Both the position numbers and the translations under genes were made by a program. DNA of 64,000 bases from contig CAJUBD010000003.1 in assembly GCA_910584475.1 (NCBI GenBank), positions 160,187 to 224,186 on the forward strand, read 5' to 3'. The notes under the pieces are model-generated. The model had not been told where the DNA came from, did no database searches, and worked only from the letters and a program-made list of their open reading frames with translations. Shown here in pieces: positions 43,950-53,546 of the stretch. Position 1 is the stretch's first letter; every line of letters starts with the position of its first letter. The stretch comes from an uncultured Treponema sp. GTDB lineage: Bacteria; Spirochaetota; Spirochaetia; Treponematales; Treponemataceae.

Positions 43950-44755
43950 TTTCTTTCTATTACAAAATGATTGACTGACTGCAAGCCGCTTTGCGCATCG
44001 ATGTAGCGAGAAACTTTGTAACTGTCTCCGACGATTCGCGAAACATGGGCGAGCAAATTTTCATCAGGCGGAAGCGGGTGTTCAGTGAGCAACATATATT
44101 CCACGGCGTGATCCAAAAGCGAATCCAAATCAGCGACTTGAGTTTGCGTCACCTCCTCCTTGTCTGACTCATCGTCCATCGAACCGCTCCCCTCAAGCAC
44201 TTGATCAAGGACAAAATTAGAAGTAGCTTCGATCCCAGACACATCATCTTGCGGAAAAAAGGCGTACACCGGATAAGGAATCATATTTTCACGCGCGTCC
44301 CATTCGTCCTCAAGATCTGCAATGGCATGATTCGTGTTTTCTGGCGCACCCACAATTATGAGACCAGCAAGCTCACGATCTCCGATAAGCGAAGGAAGCC
44401 TGGAAATTCTTTCGCCTGGAAAATCATCTGGAAAAACCAACGGAAAAATCAGACCGCTGTCAGACGTTCCGTCATCAAGGCCATATTTTTTTGCAAGCGA
44501 CTCAACAATACCTTGCACATAATTTTTTTCATTGTAGCCGTAACCGAACACAATGCAGATTTTTTTGAGCGAATGATGCCAAGCCGGTATAGAATCGGAG
44601 GCGAGATTTTTCTCGGAAACAAAATCCAAAGGCACGAGCGGCGCTTCATTTCGCGCAAACTTTTTTTGGCAAGAAATAAACGCAACGCAAAAAAGCGTGG
44701 CGACGAAAATTCGAGCAAAAACTTTTTTTGATTTTTTTAAAATCAAGTCATTCAT
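43946..44755 (-). CDS. Lipoprotein with possible ligand-binding fold, function unknown
   Basis: A 269-residue protein starting MNDLILKKSKKVFARIF with lipobox AFISC. The mature part contains alpha/beta segments such as KKICIVFGYGYNEKNYVQGIVE and GLIIVGAPENTNHAIADLE, reminiscent of periplasmic binding-protein folds (DUF3798-like is one possibility). An acidic patch (GSGSMDDESDKEE) sits in a loop. It is coupled to the phosphoesterase gene. The promoter -10 ends 7 nt before ATG 44755. Confidence 0.55.
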   Translation of the reverse strand: MNDLILKKSKKVFARIFVATLFCVAFISCQKKFARNEAPLVPLDFVSEKNLASDSIPAWHHSLKKICIVFGYGYNEKNYVQGIVESLAKKYGLDDGTSDSGLIFPLVFPDDFPGERISRLPSLIGDRELAGLIIVGAPENTNHAIADLEDEWDARENMIPYPVYAFFPQDDVSGIEATSNFVLDQVLEGSGSMDDESDKEEVTQTQVADLDSLLDHAVEYMLLTEHPLPPDENLLAHVSRIVGDSYKVSRYIDAQSGLQSVNHFVIERK

Positions 44756-44762
44756 AAAAAAT

Positions 44763-44791
44763 ATGTTAGCAAATTTTATTTTTTTTTGCAA
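44763..44791 (-). promoter_or_regulatory. Lipoprotein promoter, leaderless arrangement
   Basis: TTGCAA (44786-44791), 17-nt spacer, TAACAT (44763-44768), then 7 nt to the ATG on the minus strand. Confidence 0.6.
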
Positions 44792-44880
44792 TGGCGGATT
44801 CTTTCGATTTTGCGCGGGGTTTGAAAAAAAATGAATTCGTCCTAAAGATTCTGCCGCTTAGATTTGACAGTTTTTTTCTC

Positions 44881-44909
44881 TTGCAAGTTTTCGCGTTTCG
44901 TGATATAAT
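44881..44909 (+). promoter_or_regulatory. pyrB promoter
   Basis: TTGCAA (44881-44886), 17-nt spacer, TATAAT (44904-44909). It is followed by a complete modular hairpin element in the leader. Confidence 0.7.
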
Positions 44910-44919
44910 TTCAAAAATT

Positions 44920-45075
44920 AAGGAGCGTTTAAAATTGTCGCTAAAATAGCGCGACAATTTTAACTTCGAGTTTTGTTCCAAAACTCGACATCCAATGTGT
45001 TTTCTCATTTCATTGCGAAAACACATTTTTAACAGTTCGAAAGTTGACACTTTCTTCACTGTTAAAAATTAAGGA
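44920..45075. repeat. Modular hairpin element forming the pyrB mRNA leader
   Basis: S3 TTTAAAATTGTCGC...GCGACAATTTTAA, S2 CGAGTTTTGTTCCAAAACTCG, S1 ATGTGTTTT...AAAACACAT, S0 AACAGT...ACTGTT around GAAAGTTGACACTTTC. It begins and ends with TTAAGGAG; the right-hand copy is the pyrB Shine-Dalgarno. Confidence 0.85.
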
Positions 45076-45082
45076 GCATCAA

Positions 45083-46006
45083 ATGCTAAAAGGTCGTCAC
45101 GTCATTCAGATATCTGATTTGTCAGTTCCAGAAATCAACGAAATCTGCGAACTGGCAGAACAAATTATTGTTGATCCGAATTCATTTAAAGAAGTGTGCC
45201 GCGGGAAAATTCTTGCGGCACTTTTTTTTGAGCCGAGCACAAGAACACGGCTTTCGTTCGAAGCGGCGATGCTGCGGCTTGGCGGAAGTGTGGAAGGCTT
45301 CGCGGATGCTTCATACACTTCCACGACAAAAGGTGAAATCCTTGCCGACACGATTCGCGTAGTTTCAAATTATGCCGACGTAATCGCAATCCGAAGCCCT
45401 AAAGAAGGAGCCGCGCTTTTGGCTAGCGAGTATTCAGCGTGCCCGATAATCAACGCGGGCGACGGCGGGCATTTTCATCCCACACAGACGCTCACCGATT
45501 TGCTCACGATTCGTCGGCTCAAAGGCACTCTGGAAGGGCAGACAATTTGCTGCGTCGGAGATTTACGCTTCGGACGAACGGTTCATTCGCTCACCCAGGC
45601 GATGTGTCGCTATCCGAAAAATCGATTTATTTTCGTAAGCCCAAAAGAACTTGCGATTCCCGAATATATGGTCGAAGATATTCTTAAACCTGCAGGAATC
45701 GAATATGAATGCGCCGAGCGGATGGAAGACGTGATTGACCAAGCCGACATCCTTTATATGACCCGCGTACAAAAAGAACGCTTTTTCAACGAGCAGGATT
45801 ATATTCGCTTGAAAGACAGTTATATTTTGAACAAGGAAAAAATGCGGCTGGCGAAAAAAGATATGATTGTTTTGCATCCGCTTCCTCGCGTGAACGAAAT
45901 TTCTTATGAAGTAGACGATGATCCGCGAGCGGCATATTTCAAGCAAGTGAAATTCGGAATGTACGCGCGAATGAGTTTGATGGCGAAGCTCACGGACGCA
46001 CTTTGA
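45083..46006 (+). CDS. pyrB: Aspartate carbamoyltransferase catalytic chain
   Basis: A 307-residue enzyme making carbamoyl-aspartate, the committed pyrimidine step. The carbamoyl-phosphate motif FEPSTRTRLSFEAAM and the aspartate-site HPLPRVNEI are intact. AAGGAG (45071-45076) 6 nt upstream selects ATG 45083. The regulatory chain is encoded about 200 nt downstream. The leader is a four-hairpin element. Confidence 0.95.
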   Translation: MLKGRHVIQISDLSVPEINEICELAEQIIVDPNSFKEVCRGKILAALFFEPSTRTRLSFEAAMLRLGGSVEGFADASYTSTTKGEILADTIRVVSNYADVIAIRSPKEGAALLASEYSACPIINAGDGGHFHPTQTLTDLLTIRRLKGTLEGQTICCVGDLRFGRTVHSLTQAMCRYPKNRFIFVSPKELAIPEYMVEDILKPAGIEYECAERMEDVIDQADILYMTRVQKERFFNEQDYIRLKDSYILNKEKMRLAKKDMIVLHPLPRVNEISYEVDDDPRAAYFKQVKFGMYARMSLMAKLTDAL

Positions 46007-46210
46007 AAATTATTTATAAAAATTGAAAATGCTGTCGGAAAGTCGCATCCATCCGCCTTACGCACGACTGCGGATATTTGGAACTTAGACTCGTGCGCCG
46101 CTGCGCGGCTTCTCGCTCCGCAGAGTGCGCCGGACGGAATGGACGCTCCTTTTGCGTATTTTCGTTTTTATAATTATTTGTAATTTTTTTTACAAAATTA
46201 AGGAGAAGTT

Positions 46211-46663
46211 ATGTTGAATGTTGACACGATAAAAAACGGTTTGGTGATTGATCATATTCACGCGGGCGACGGTCCGAAAATTTTCCGCTGGCTTGGTTTG
46301 GAAAAGGCGCGTTTTACCGCCGCGCTTGTGATGAACGTTCAGTCGAAAAATTTGGAAAAGAAAGATATCATAAAAGTTGATAACATCATAAACATCGACT
46401 ATTCCGTGCTCGGCTTCATCGACCCGAACATCACGGTGAATGTCGTCAAGGACGAAAAAATCGTTGAAAAAATAAAAATGGAATTGCCTCAAAATGTTAC
46501 AGGCGTCGTAACTTGCAAAAATCCGCGCTGTATCACCGCGAGCGAAAAATATGTCGTGCAAACTTTCAGCCTCGTGGACAAAGCGCGCGCTCTTTATCGC
46601 TGCAAATATTGCGACACGCTCTACAAAGCGGGACTTCAAGGTGAGGCGGTGGAAATTAGTTAA
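46211..46663 (+). CDS. pyrI: Aspartate carbamoyltransferase regulatory chain
   Basis: A 150-residue PyrI. The N-terminal nucleotide-binding region has IKNGLVIDHIHAGDGPKIF. The zinc domain has CKNPRC and CKYCDTLY four-cysteine ligands, and it docks on PyrB. Its presence implies allosteric control by CTP/ATP. AAGGAG precedes the ATG. The 205-nt gap from pyrB contains an imperfect palindrome (46049-46145). Confidence 0.95.
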   Translation: MLNVDTIKNGLVIDHIHAGDGPKIFRWLGLEKARFTAALVMNVQSKNLEKKDIIKVDNIINIDYSVLGFIDPNITVNVVKDEKIVEKIKMELPQNVTGVVTCKNPRCITASEKYVVQTFSLVDKARALYRCKYCDTLYKAGLQGEAVEIS

Positions 46664-46750
46664 AATCGGCACTAAAATATCGTGCCGATTTTAACTGCGA
46701 GTTTCCTTGCGAAAACTCGCGTTATAGTTCGAAAGTTGAAACTTTCTCAC
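46664..46750. repeat. Modular hairpin element between pyrI and pyrC
   Basis: S3 TTAAAATCGGCAC...GTGCCGATTTTAA, S2 GCGAGTTT..AAAACTCGC, and an S0 remnant GTTCGAAAGTTGAAACTTTC. S3 begins at the pyrI stop codon. Confidence 0.8.
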
Positions 46751-46770
46751 TGAAAATTTGGCGGAAAAAA

Positions 46771-48222
46771 ATGAAAATAATTTACAATGCTATTTTACTT
46801 GACGAATCTATGCGGATGCGCGGCGCGATTGTTTTGGAAAAGAAAAAAATTGTGCGCGTTTTAAAAGGAAATTTTAAAACTGAAAGCGCGGTTTTGGAAG
46901 CCGCGAAAGCCGCTTGCGATAAAAAAGTTTTTTCCGAAAGAAGTATATCGCAAATTAAATTCATAAACGCAAACGGCTTGACGCTTGCGCCGGCATTTAT
47001 CGATATGCACGCGCATTTTCGTTATCCAGGCCTTACTCAAAAAGAAGATTTGCAAAGCGCGCTGAACGCCGCCGAAGCCGGAGGTTTTGGAACGCTAGTT
47101 TTGATGCCAAACACAAATCCCGTGGTTTCTTCAAAAGAACTTGCGATAAAAATCGATGCTGAAGCCGCTTCGCAAAAAAAATCGCAAGTTTTTCAAACCG
47201 TAAGCATCACGAAGGATTTTGACGGCGCAACGCTTTCTCATCTTGATTCGCTTGAAAGAAAGTCTACGCCTGTAATTTCGGAGGACGGTCGCGACGTGGA
47301 AAGTGCCGCCGTTATGCTTGAAGCGATGCGCATTGCCGCGAAAAAAGGGCTAATCGTGGCTTGTCACAGCGAAGATTGCGCACTTGCGATAAAAGCAAAA
47401 TTTTATCGCAACAAGGCTTTGGAAATTATCGCAAATCATAATATGAATATTCAGGATTTATCGCAAATTTGCGATAAAAAAAATCAAATTTCGAAAAAAA
47501 TTCCTAAACTTGCGATAAATGAAGCGAAAAAAAATATTTTTATCGCAAATTCAATTTTGGAATTGGCGGAAGATATCGCAACCGAACGAAATATCGCAAT
47601 CGCAAAAAAAGCGAATTGCAAAATTCATATTTGCCATGTTTCCACGAAAAACAGCATTGAAGCCGTCCGCCGTGCAAAAAAAAATATCGCAAATTTAAAA
47701 GGAGAAACCGCAAGCGAAAAATCGCAATTTCAAATCACTTGTGAAATTACGCCGCACCATCTGGGTTTGACTGGAACAAGTGGCAAAGGAATTTTTGAAT
47801 TCGTAAATCCACCTTTGCGAAGCGAAGAAGATCGCGCGGCATTGATTCAAGCGTTGCGCGACGGCACTGCCGATGTTATCGCAACTGACCACGCGCCACA
47901 TACGACTTGCGATAAAGCCGTAGGCGCGCCTGGATTTTCTGGGCTTGAAACTGCCTACGCTTTTTGCCACACAATTTTGGTAGAGCAGGAAAATTTCACC
48001 GAACAAAAATTATCGCAACTGATGTCAGCAAATCCAGCGCGAATTCTGGGTTTGAAAAAAGGTTTGCTCAAAGAAGGCTATGACGCGGACTTGGTTTTGC
48101 TCGACCCACAGGAAAAATGGAAAGTGCGTTCGCAGGAATTTCTGAGCAAAGGAAAGGCCACGCCGCTTGAAGAAAAAATTCTTACAGGGCGCGTAAAGAG
48201 AATTTTATTTTGCGGGAAATAA
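46771..48222 (+). CDS. pyrC: Dihydroorotase, with an insert
   Basis: A 483-residue class I dihydroorotase. Metal-site motifs are DMHAHFRYPG, the later His in ICHVSTKNS, and ATDHAPHT near the C-terminus, which is correct for ring closure of carbamoyl-aspartate. It is about 50 residues longer than usual. The excess lies mainly at residues 210-270, a Lys/Asn/Ile-rich stretch (LSQICDKKNQISKK, LAINEAKKNIFIAN) whose DNA is packed with TTGCGATA octamers. GGCGG lies upstream of the ATG. It completes a pyrB-pyrI-pyrC cluster. Confidence 0.9.
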   Translation: MKIIYNAILLDESMRMRGAIVLEKKKIVRVLKGNFKTESAVLEAAKAACDKKVFSERSISQIKFINANGLTLAPAFIDMHAHFRYPGLTQKEDLQSALNAAEAGGFGTLVLMPNTNPVVSSKELAIKIDAEAASQKKSQVFQTVSITKDFDGATLSHLDSLERKSTPVISEDGRDVESAAVMLEAMRIAAKKGLIVACHSEDCALAIKAKFYRNKALEIIANHNMNIQDLSQICDKKNQISKKIPKLAINEAKKNIFIANSILELAEDIATERNIAIAKKANCKIHICHVSTKNSIEAVRRAKKNIANLKGETASEKSQFQITCEITPHHLGLTGTSGKGIFEFVNPPLRSEEDRAALIQALRDGTADVIATDHAPHTTCDKAVGAPGFSGLETAYAFCHTILVEQENFTEQKLSQLMSANPARILGLKKGLLKEGYDADLVLLDPQEKWKVRSQEFLSKGKATPLEEKILTGRVKRILFCGK

Positions 48223-48518
48223 TGTCTTCAAATTTTTCTGGAATTCCGAATAAAATATTTTTGGCGCTCGATACGAAAAAAGGCGGATGAAGAAAAACGT
48301 GTGATTGCAGACATTTGACGCTATGAAATCGAAATTCTGCATACCAAGTTTTTTCACAGAAAGCCGCCTGCATAAGATTTTGAAGAACCGAACCGCGCAA
48401 GCGGACGATAGCAAGTTTGTGTAAGGATTCAAATTTAAAATCCATGCAAAATTTTAAAACAATTTTTCTTAATTTTCCTTGTTGATTTTAAAACCAAGTT
48501 TCATTATAATTTTTCATT
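48223..48518. other. Intergenic region, about 300 bp
   Basis: Minus-strand frames here lack ribosome binding sites and recognisable motifs. The only firm signal is the aminopeptidase promoter at its right end. Confidence 0.4.
48482..48510 (+). promoter_or_regulatory. Aminopeptidase promoter, leaderless arrangement
   Basis: TTGATT (48482-48487), 17-nt spacer, TATAAT (48505-48510), then 8 nt to the ATG at 48519, without a Shine-Dalgarno. Confidence 0.75.
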
Positions 48519-49634
48519 ATGTTTAATATAAAGAAAAACCAGACGAGCGCGGAAACCGTCGTAAGAGATGTTCTCAAAGTAAAAAAAGGCGAGCGAGTTT
48601 TGATAATCGCAAATCCCGCCGTGTCCGACATCGCACAGGATTTTTATACCAATTGCGACAAGGTCGAATCTTCGCCCACGCTAATTTATCAAAACGAAAA
48701 AACTTCTTTGGACAATGCCGAGCCAGCCGTCATCGCCGCGATAAAATCTGCTCCCGATGTTGTCATTTCGATTTCGAGTTTGAAACTTGGAAAAGATTCT
48801 GAAGCGACGGCAACGCCTTATGTTGACGAGGCTGGGAAAAAATATGACCATGTTTTCGACTATCTTTTGAACGGAAAAAAATCAATTCGCGCGGTGTGGG
48901 CGCCTGGTCTCACAGACGATATGTTTGAGCGCACCGTGAACATTGATTATTCGGAACTTGCCGAGCGTTGCAAGAAATTGAGCGAAAAGTTTTCTGATGC
49001 TGTAACTGTTCGAGTTACAAGCGCGGGCGGAACGGACATTCTCGTTCCTGTGGAAGGACGCAAACCTTTGGACGACAATGGCGATTTTTCCAAACCAGGA
49101 AGCGGTGGCAATATTCCTGCCGGCGAAGTTTTTATCAGTCCGATTGTCGGCGATGGAATCGAAAGCGGCTGCAATGGAACGATCGTTTTTGACGGTTCAA
49201 TGACTTTTGCGGACGGCGATTCAATTTTGCAAAATCCAATTACGGTAAAAGTGCAAGGCGGTTTCGTCACGGAAATTTCAGGCGGCGCGGAAGCCAAGCG
49301 GCTTTTGAAAACAATTTCCGATGCTGAAGCGCATTCGCTTCAAATGGAAAAGAAAGGTGATCTTCCGCAAGGACAAGGCGAAATTTATAAACGAAACGCG
49401 CGCAATATCGGCGAACTCGGAATCGGCTTGAATCCCGCCGCCACAATTACTGGAAATATGTTGGAAGATGAAAAGGCATTCAAAACCTGCCATTTCGCGA
49501 TTGGTGAAAATTACGATGGCGATGCGCCTTCGCTCATTCACCTTGACGGCGTTGTTCGTCTTCCCACGATTGTGATAAACTATAAAGACGGTACGAATTT
49601 TACTGCGCTGGAAAATGGTGTTTTGAAAATCTAG
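48519..49634 (+). CDS. M29-family aminopeptidase (AmpS/PepS type)
   Basis: A 371-residue cytoplasmic metallopeptidase that removes N-terminal residues from short peptides. Family landmarks are the GNIPAGEVFISP stretch (first metal Glu), the NIGELGIGLNPAA segment, and the C-terminal HFAIGENYDGDAPSLIHLDGV ligand cluster. Length is slightly under the usual 400 or so. It is a single-gene unit with a leaderless-type promoter. Confidence 0.85.
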   Translation: MFNIKKNQTSAETVVRDVLKVKKGERVLIIANPAVSDIAQDFYTNCDKVESSPTLIYQNEKTSLDNAEPAVIAAIKSAPDVVISISSLKLGKDSEATATPYVDEAGKKYDHVFDYLLNGKKSIRAVWAPGLTDDMFERTVNIDYSELAERCKKLSEKFSDAVTVRVTSAGGTDILVPVEGRKPLDDNGDFSKPGSGGNIPAGEVFISPIVGDGIESGCNGTIVFDGSMTFADGDSILQNPITVKVQGGFVTEISGGAEAKRLLKTISDAEAHSLQMEKKGDLPQGQGEIYKRNARNIGELGIGLNPAATITGNMLEDEKAFKTCHFAIGENYDGDAPSLIHLDGVVRLPTIVINYKDGTNFTALENGVLKI

Positions 49635-49842
49635 AAATTTGCGATTCCGTTTTCAAAAAGTCACATTCTTGACTTCTATTCATTGAGAATATGATGGCAG
49701 CACTCAAATGAGCGTTTGCCATTGAGTCTAGTTTGTCCAGTTGCGTTGCAACTGTCAAATTTGCTATAAACTGTGCGCTTGTGCGCACATAAAGACTAGA
49801 AAAAAATTGAATTTTTTTTTCAATAATTCATTGGAGGAAAAA

Positions 49843-51390
49843 ATGAAAGAATGGTTGAAGGATGCGATTTTCTATGAAATCTATCCGCAGAGTTTCAAGG
49901 ACACGAATGGTGACGGAATTGGCGATTTGCAGGGCGTAATCGAAAAGTTGGATTACATCAAGGATTTGGGCTTCAATGCGATTTGGCTCAATCCGTGCTT
50001 TGAGTCTCCGTTTCATGATGCAGGTTATGACATTTCCGACTATTGCAAAATCGCGCCGCGCTACGGAACAAACGAAGATGCCCGCAGACTTTTCGCCGAG
50101 GCACACAAACGGAACATGCATGTTCTGTTTGATTTGGTTCCTGGCCATACTTCGATTGAGCACGAATGGTTTAAGCAATCAATGAAATCTACCGACAAAA
50201 ATCCAAATGAATTTCATGCCCGCTACATTTGGACTGGAGGCTGGTTTGAAAAAATGGAAGGCGTTACGAACATTACCGGCGTTCTGAACGGATTTTGCGA
50301 CAGAGGCGATTGCGCCACGAATTTTTTCACGACACAGCCCGCGCTCAATTACGGTTTTTTGAATTGCGATCCGAAAAAGAAGTGGCAGATTTCCATGGAT
50401 TCGCCCGCCGCGCTCGCCACGAAAAACGCGCTTTGGAATGTTATGAAATTTTGGCTTTCAATGGGATGCGACGGATTCCGCGTGGACATGGCGTTTTCGC
50501 TCATCAAAAACGACGACAAGGATTCTACGGGCACGATAAAATTTTGGCAGGGAATCCGTGAGCGGCTCGACAAAGAATTCCCGAACGCGGCGATGGTTTC
50601 CGAATGGGGCGCGCCTGACAAGTCTCTGAAAGCTGGCTTTGACATGGACTTTTTGATGCAATGCGGCACTACTCATTACCTTGATTTGTTCCGTGAAAAT
50701 CCGTATTTTGCCGGTGTCGGCGATTTAACGGAATTCTGGAAATCCTATGAATCCCTTTCCGAAAAAGTCGGAAAACTAGGACTTCTTTGCCTTATTTCGG
50801 GCAACCACGACATTGAAAGAATGTCGCGCAAACTTTCGCCTACGCAAATAAAATTGGCGTTCACATTTTTACTTACGATGCCTGGCGCGACGTTCGTTTA
50901 TTATGGCGACGAAATCGGAATGAAATACATTGAAGACCAGCCGAGCGTGGAAGGCGGATATTTCAGGACGGGAAGCCGCACGCCGATGCAATGGGACGCT
51001 TCTTTGAACGCGGGATTTTCTTCCGCAAAGCCGAGCGAATTGTACATTCCAATTGACGCAAATGAAAATCGCCCGAATGTCGAAGCACAGGAAAAGGACG
51101 CGAATTCAATTTTGAACACGGTAAAAAAATTGAACGCATTGCGCAAAAACAATGCTTCCTTGAAAAATCTTGCTTCAATTGAAGTGATTTCTTGCGGAAA
51201 GAAGGATGAGGCTTTGGCATACATTCGCGGCGGCGACATTCTTGTCGCGATAAATCCGCTTGATGCGCAAAAAGAAATTTCTTTGCCAAAGAATTTCGGC
51301 GATAAAAGCGCGGAACGTTTTGCTTTGGGCGGCGCGAAAATTCAAGGCGGAAAAATCATTTTGCCGAAGCAAAGCGCAATTATAATTTAA
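49843..51390 (+). CDS. GH13 alpha-glucosidase / amylase-family enzyme
   Basis: A 515-residue cytoplasmic GH13 enzyme. The sequence has the conserved regions DLVPGHTS, GFRVDMAF with nucleophile Asp215, VSEWG with acid/base Glu254, and SGNHD with Asp323. The start resembles oligosaccharide hydrolases and trehalose synthases (KDAIFYEIYPQSFKDTNGDGIGD). It acts on alpha-glucosides, and exact specificity cannot be fixed. GGAGG 5 nt upstream decides ATG 49843. A bidirectional terminator follows. Confidence 0.9.
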   Translation: MKEWLKDAIFYEIYPQSFKDTNGDGIGDLQGVIEKLDYIKDLGFNAIWLNPCFESPFHDAGYDISDYCKIAPRYGTNEDARRLFAEAHKRNMHVLFDLVPGHTSIEHEWFKQSMKSTDKNPNEFHARYIWTGGWFEKMEGVTNITGVLNGFCDRGDCATNFFTTQPALNYGFLNCDPKKKWQISMDSPAALATKNALWNVMKFWLSMGCDGFRVDMAFSLIKNDDKDSTGTIKFWQGIRERLDKEFPNAAMVSEWGAPDKSLKAGFDMDFLMQCGTTHYLDLFRENPYFAGVGDLTEFWKSYESLSEKVGKLGLLCLISGNHDIERMSRKLSPTQIKLAFTFLLTMPGATFVYYGDEIGMKYIEDQPSVEGGYFRTGSRTPMQWDASLNAGFSSAKPSELYIPIDANENRPNVEAQEKDANSILNTVKKLNALRKNNASLKNLASIEVISCGKKDEALAYIRGGDILVAINPLDAQKEISLPKNFGDKSAERFALGGAKIQGGKIILPKQSAIII

Positions 51391-51397
51391 AAAAAAG

Positions 51398-51420
51398 AGT
51401 CGGGCGCAAAACGCCCGACT
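51398..51420. terminator. Intrinsic terminator between glucosidase and pheT
   Basis: AGTCGGGCG pairs with CGCCCGACT across CAAAA. The flanking A8 on the left gives an excellent T-tract for minus-strand transcripts; the plus side has AAATTT. Confidence 0.75.
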
Positions 51421-51668
51421 AAATTTGATGACAAAACTTGCCAAAAAATTCTATGCGAGTGAGCCAATTCTGCATTGTCTGGCACAGAACATTGATGTAA
51501 TCGCTCTTTCCCGCATAAAAATTTTAAGTCGCAATTCCAAAAGCGCAATAGAGTGAAAGTCATAACGCTTGGATTTTTACGAACGTAGAATTTGAAAATC
51601 TGTCAACAAGCATTTCTTGTAAAAATGCCCTTCGTCTCAGTAATCACAATGTAATTATGAGCGAGAGT

Positions 51669-53426
51669 CTACATCAATTCTTCCAAATCCAATTCGGCGG
51701 CGACACACGGAACTTGAATTGCCCAATTTTCCAAAACCTGCGGATGGACTTCGCCAAAAATTCCGATTTGCTTTTCGCCGACTAAAATTCCTGCTTGACG
51801 GCCTGGCACGAAACGCGGATCATCGGTTTCCACGACTTTGTATTCGTGGTCGAGGAAATAAAGCAGCGAAGAAATCTCGCTTGCGAGCGTGTTGAAATTC
51901 GCGTTTGAAGCGGCGGTGAGCAATCCCAAATTTTGGCGCGTTCGTGTGCCTGTATTTTCCTCATCACAAATATAGGCGACTTTTCCCACTTCGAAAATCT
52001 TGTGCGGGAAAATCGCGTTCGCGCTTGTGCTTTCGGCGCGGAGCAAAGACGGCAAAATCGAGTTGCGCACGAATTGGTAATTTTCACTCATCGGATTTGC
52101 GATTTCAATTATGTTACGCGTGTCAACGTCCATCCGTTCAACATAATCTCTTTTGCTTCCAAGATAATTGAAAATCATTTCCTGATAGCCAAGTCCCGCC
52201 ATAATTTCTTTTGCTTTCCGGCTGAAAATAGTCACGTCGGAAAGTTTGCCAATTGTAAAGTCGCGCGGCTTAAGCGGCGGAAATTGCGAAACGCCCATTC
52301 CAATCATCACGTCTTCCGTCACGTCCACTTCATGAAGGAAGTCGTTGCGGTACGGCGCGGGCGAAAGCGTGATTTCCCAATCGTTTTCAATCTGTTTCGT
52401 CTCGACCGTGCTTCCCATCCTCGCGAGCGCATCGCGAACTTTTTCAATGTCAAAGTCGCTTCCCAAAACTTTGTTGATGTTGCTCAACTTCGCCTTTGTC
52501 GGCTTTTGGAAATAAAACGGAGTCATTATGTCGCGCCCGAATCCGGTTTCATAAGGATGCTTTACGAGAATCGGCTTAATGTCGTAACCTTGATCAATGA
52601 AGTCGCATGCAACAATATTCATAGAAAGCAAAAGGTTTTCCATATTGTCGCCCGTCATCTCGACCATCAAATCTTTGTCGCCCACTTTAACCGCGCCCAA
52701 AAACGCGCCGTTGATAATCGGAGCCATTGACAACACTTCGCCATTCGCGTCCGTGAGCAGTGGAAATTTCGGCAGTCCTTCCAAAATCCAGCCATAGTCG
52801 CGACCTTTCGGATGGTCGGTGAGAATTTGGCGGCAAGTCATCGTCACTTCGCTTTGAAGCGGAATGAACGAAGTCTTGTCAGGATCGACGGCTTTGTATG
52901 TCGCGGGAAATTTGATTTTTTCTGCGCGATAGACTCCCATTGAAATGGACTTTCGCTTTCGCCCAAAATTCCAGCAAAGTTTTTCCTGAGTTTGAATTAT
53001 GTCCTTGAGCATTGCATCGTTGATCGGCTTTCCGCAAATCAAAAACGCCACCATAAACGGCCTAATATTTTTCAAATCCGGCTCTACATTTATGACGCGC
53101 TCGCCGTAATCCGCATTGCCTCGGTTCGCCATAAATTTAAAATAGTCAGGACTGTTTCCGCTACGCTTCGCTGCCGAGTTTGCTTCGCAAACATCGCCCG
53201 AATGCAATTTGAGTTGCCGCGCCACGCCATTTGTGGACCACAAGTCAGGACGGTTCGTGTCGTTCAGTTCGATTTTGATTGTGCGCTCGCTTTCCGGCAA
53301 AGTTTCATCGGGCTTTTCGTCGAGTTCGGCCTTGGCGCACGGAAGCACATCTTCCAAAGCGGCGTAATCATAGCGGCGACCTACCGCGTCAAAAAACAAT
53401 TTTTCGTTCACTTCGATTTTTGGCAT
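51669..53426 (-). CDS. pheT: Phenylalanyl-tRNA synthetase beta chain, compact type
   Basis: A 585-residue PheT of the form shared by spirochaetes and archaea, much shorter than the 800-residue bacterial standard and lacking the N-terminal tRNA-binding EMAP-like domain. Recognisable parts are LNDTNRPDLWSTNGVARQL, the B5 domain, and the FNYLGSKRDYVERM and IANPMSENYQFVRNSILPSLL core. GGAAGG about 7 nt upstream selects ATG 53426. pheS is not next to it. Confidence 0.92.
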   Translation of the reverse strand: MPKIEVNEKLFFDAVGRRYDYAALEDVLPCAKAELDEKPDETLPESERTIKIELNDTNRPDLWSTNGVARQLKLHSGDVCEANSAAKRSGNSPDYFKFMANRGNADYGERVINVEPDLKNIRPFMVAFLICGKPINDAMLKDIIQTQEKLCWNFGRKRKSISMGVYRAEKIKFPATYKAVDPDKTSFIPLQSEVTMTCRQILTDHPKGRDYGWILEGLPKFPLLTDANGEVLSMAPIINGAFLGAVKVGDKDLMVEMTGDNMENLLLSMNIVACDFIDQGYDIKPILVKHPYETGFGRDIMTPFYFQKPTKAKLSNINKVLGSDFDIEKVRDALARMGSTVETKQIENDWEITLSPAPYRNDFLHEVDVTEDVMIGMGVSQFPPLKPRDFTIGKLSDVTIFSRKAKEIMAGLGYQEMIFNYLGSKRDYVERMDVDTRNIIEIANPMSENYQFVRNSILPSLLRAESTSANAIFPHKIFEVGKVAYICDEENTGTRTRQNLGLLTAASNANFNTLASEISSLLYFLDHEYKVVETDDPRFVPGRQAGILVGEKQIGIFGEVHPQVLENWAIQVPCVAAELDLEELM

Positions 53427-53546
53427 AACACACCTTCCGTGAGAATTTTGAAAGATTTTCAATTAATGTAAACCTTATTCTACAAAATTTTCGGATTTTT
53501 TGCAATGGCGTGAGTTATGTCGTAGGTAATAAGTAATTCCGCGCTT

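Noticed and set aside
48182..48445. Minus-strand 87-codon frame between pyrC and the aminopeptidase gene
   Set aside because: No ribosome binding site, no motif, and it overlaps pyrC.
51428..51556. 42-codon frame between the glucosidase terminator and pheT
   Set aside because: It begins MTKLAKKFYASEP and looks partly codon-like, but has no ribosome binding site or promoter and follows a terminator; it may be a gene fragment.
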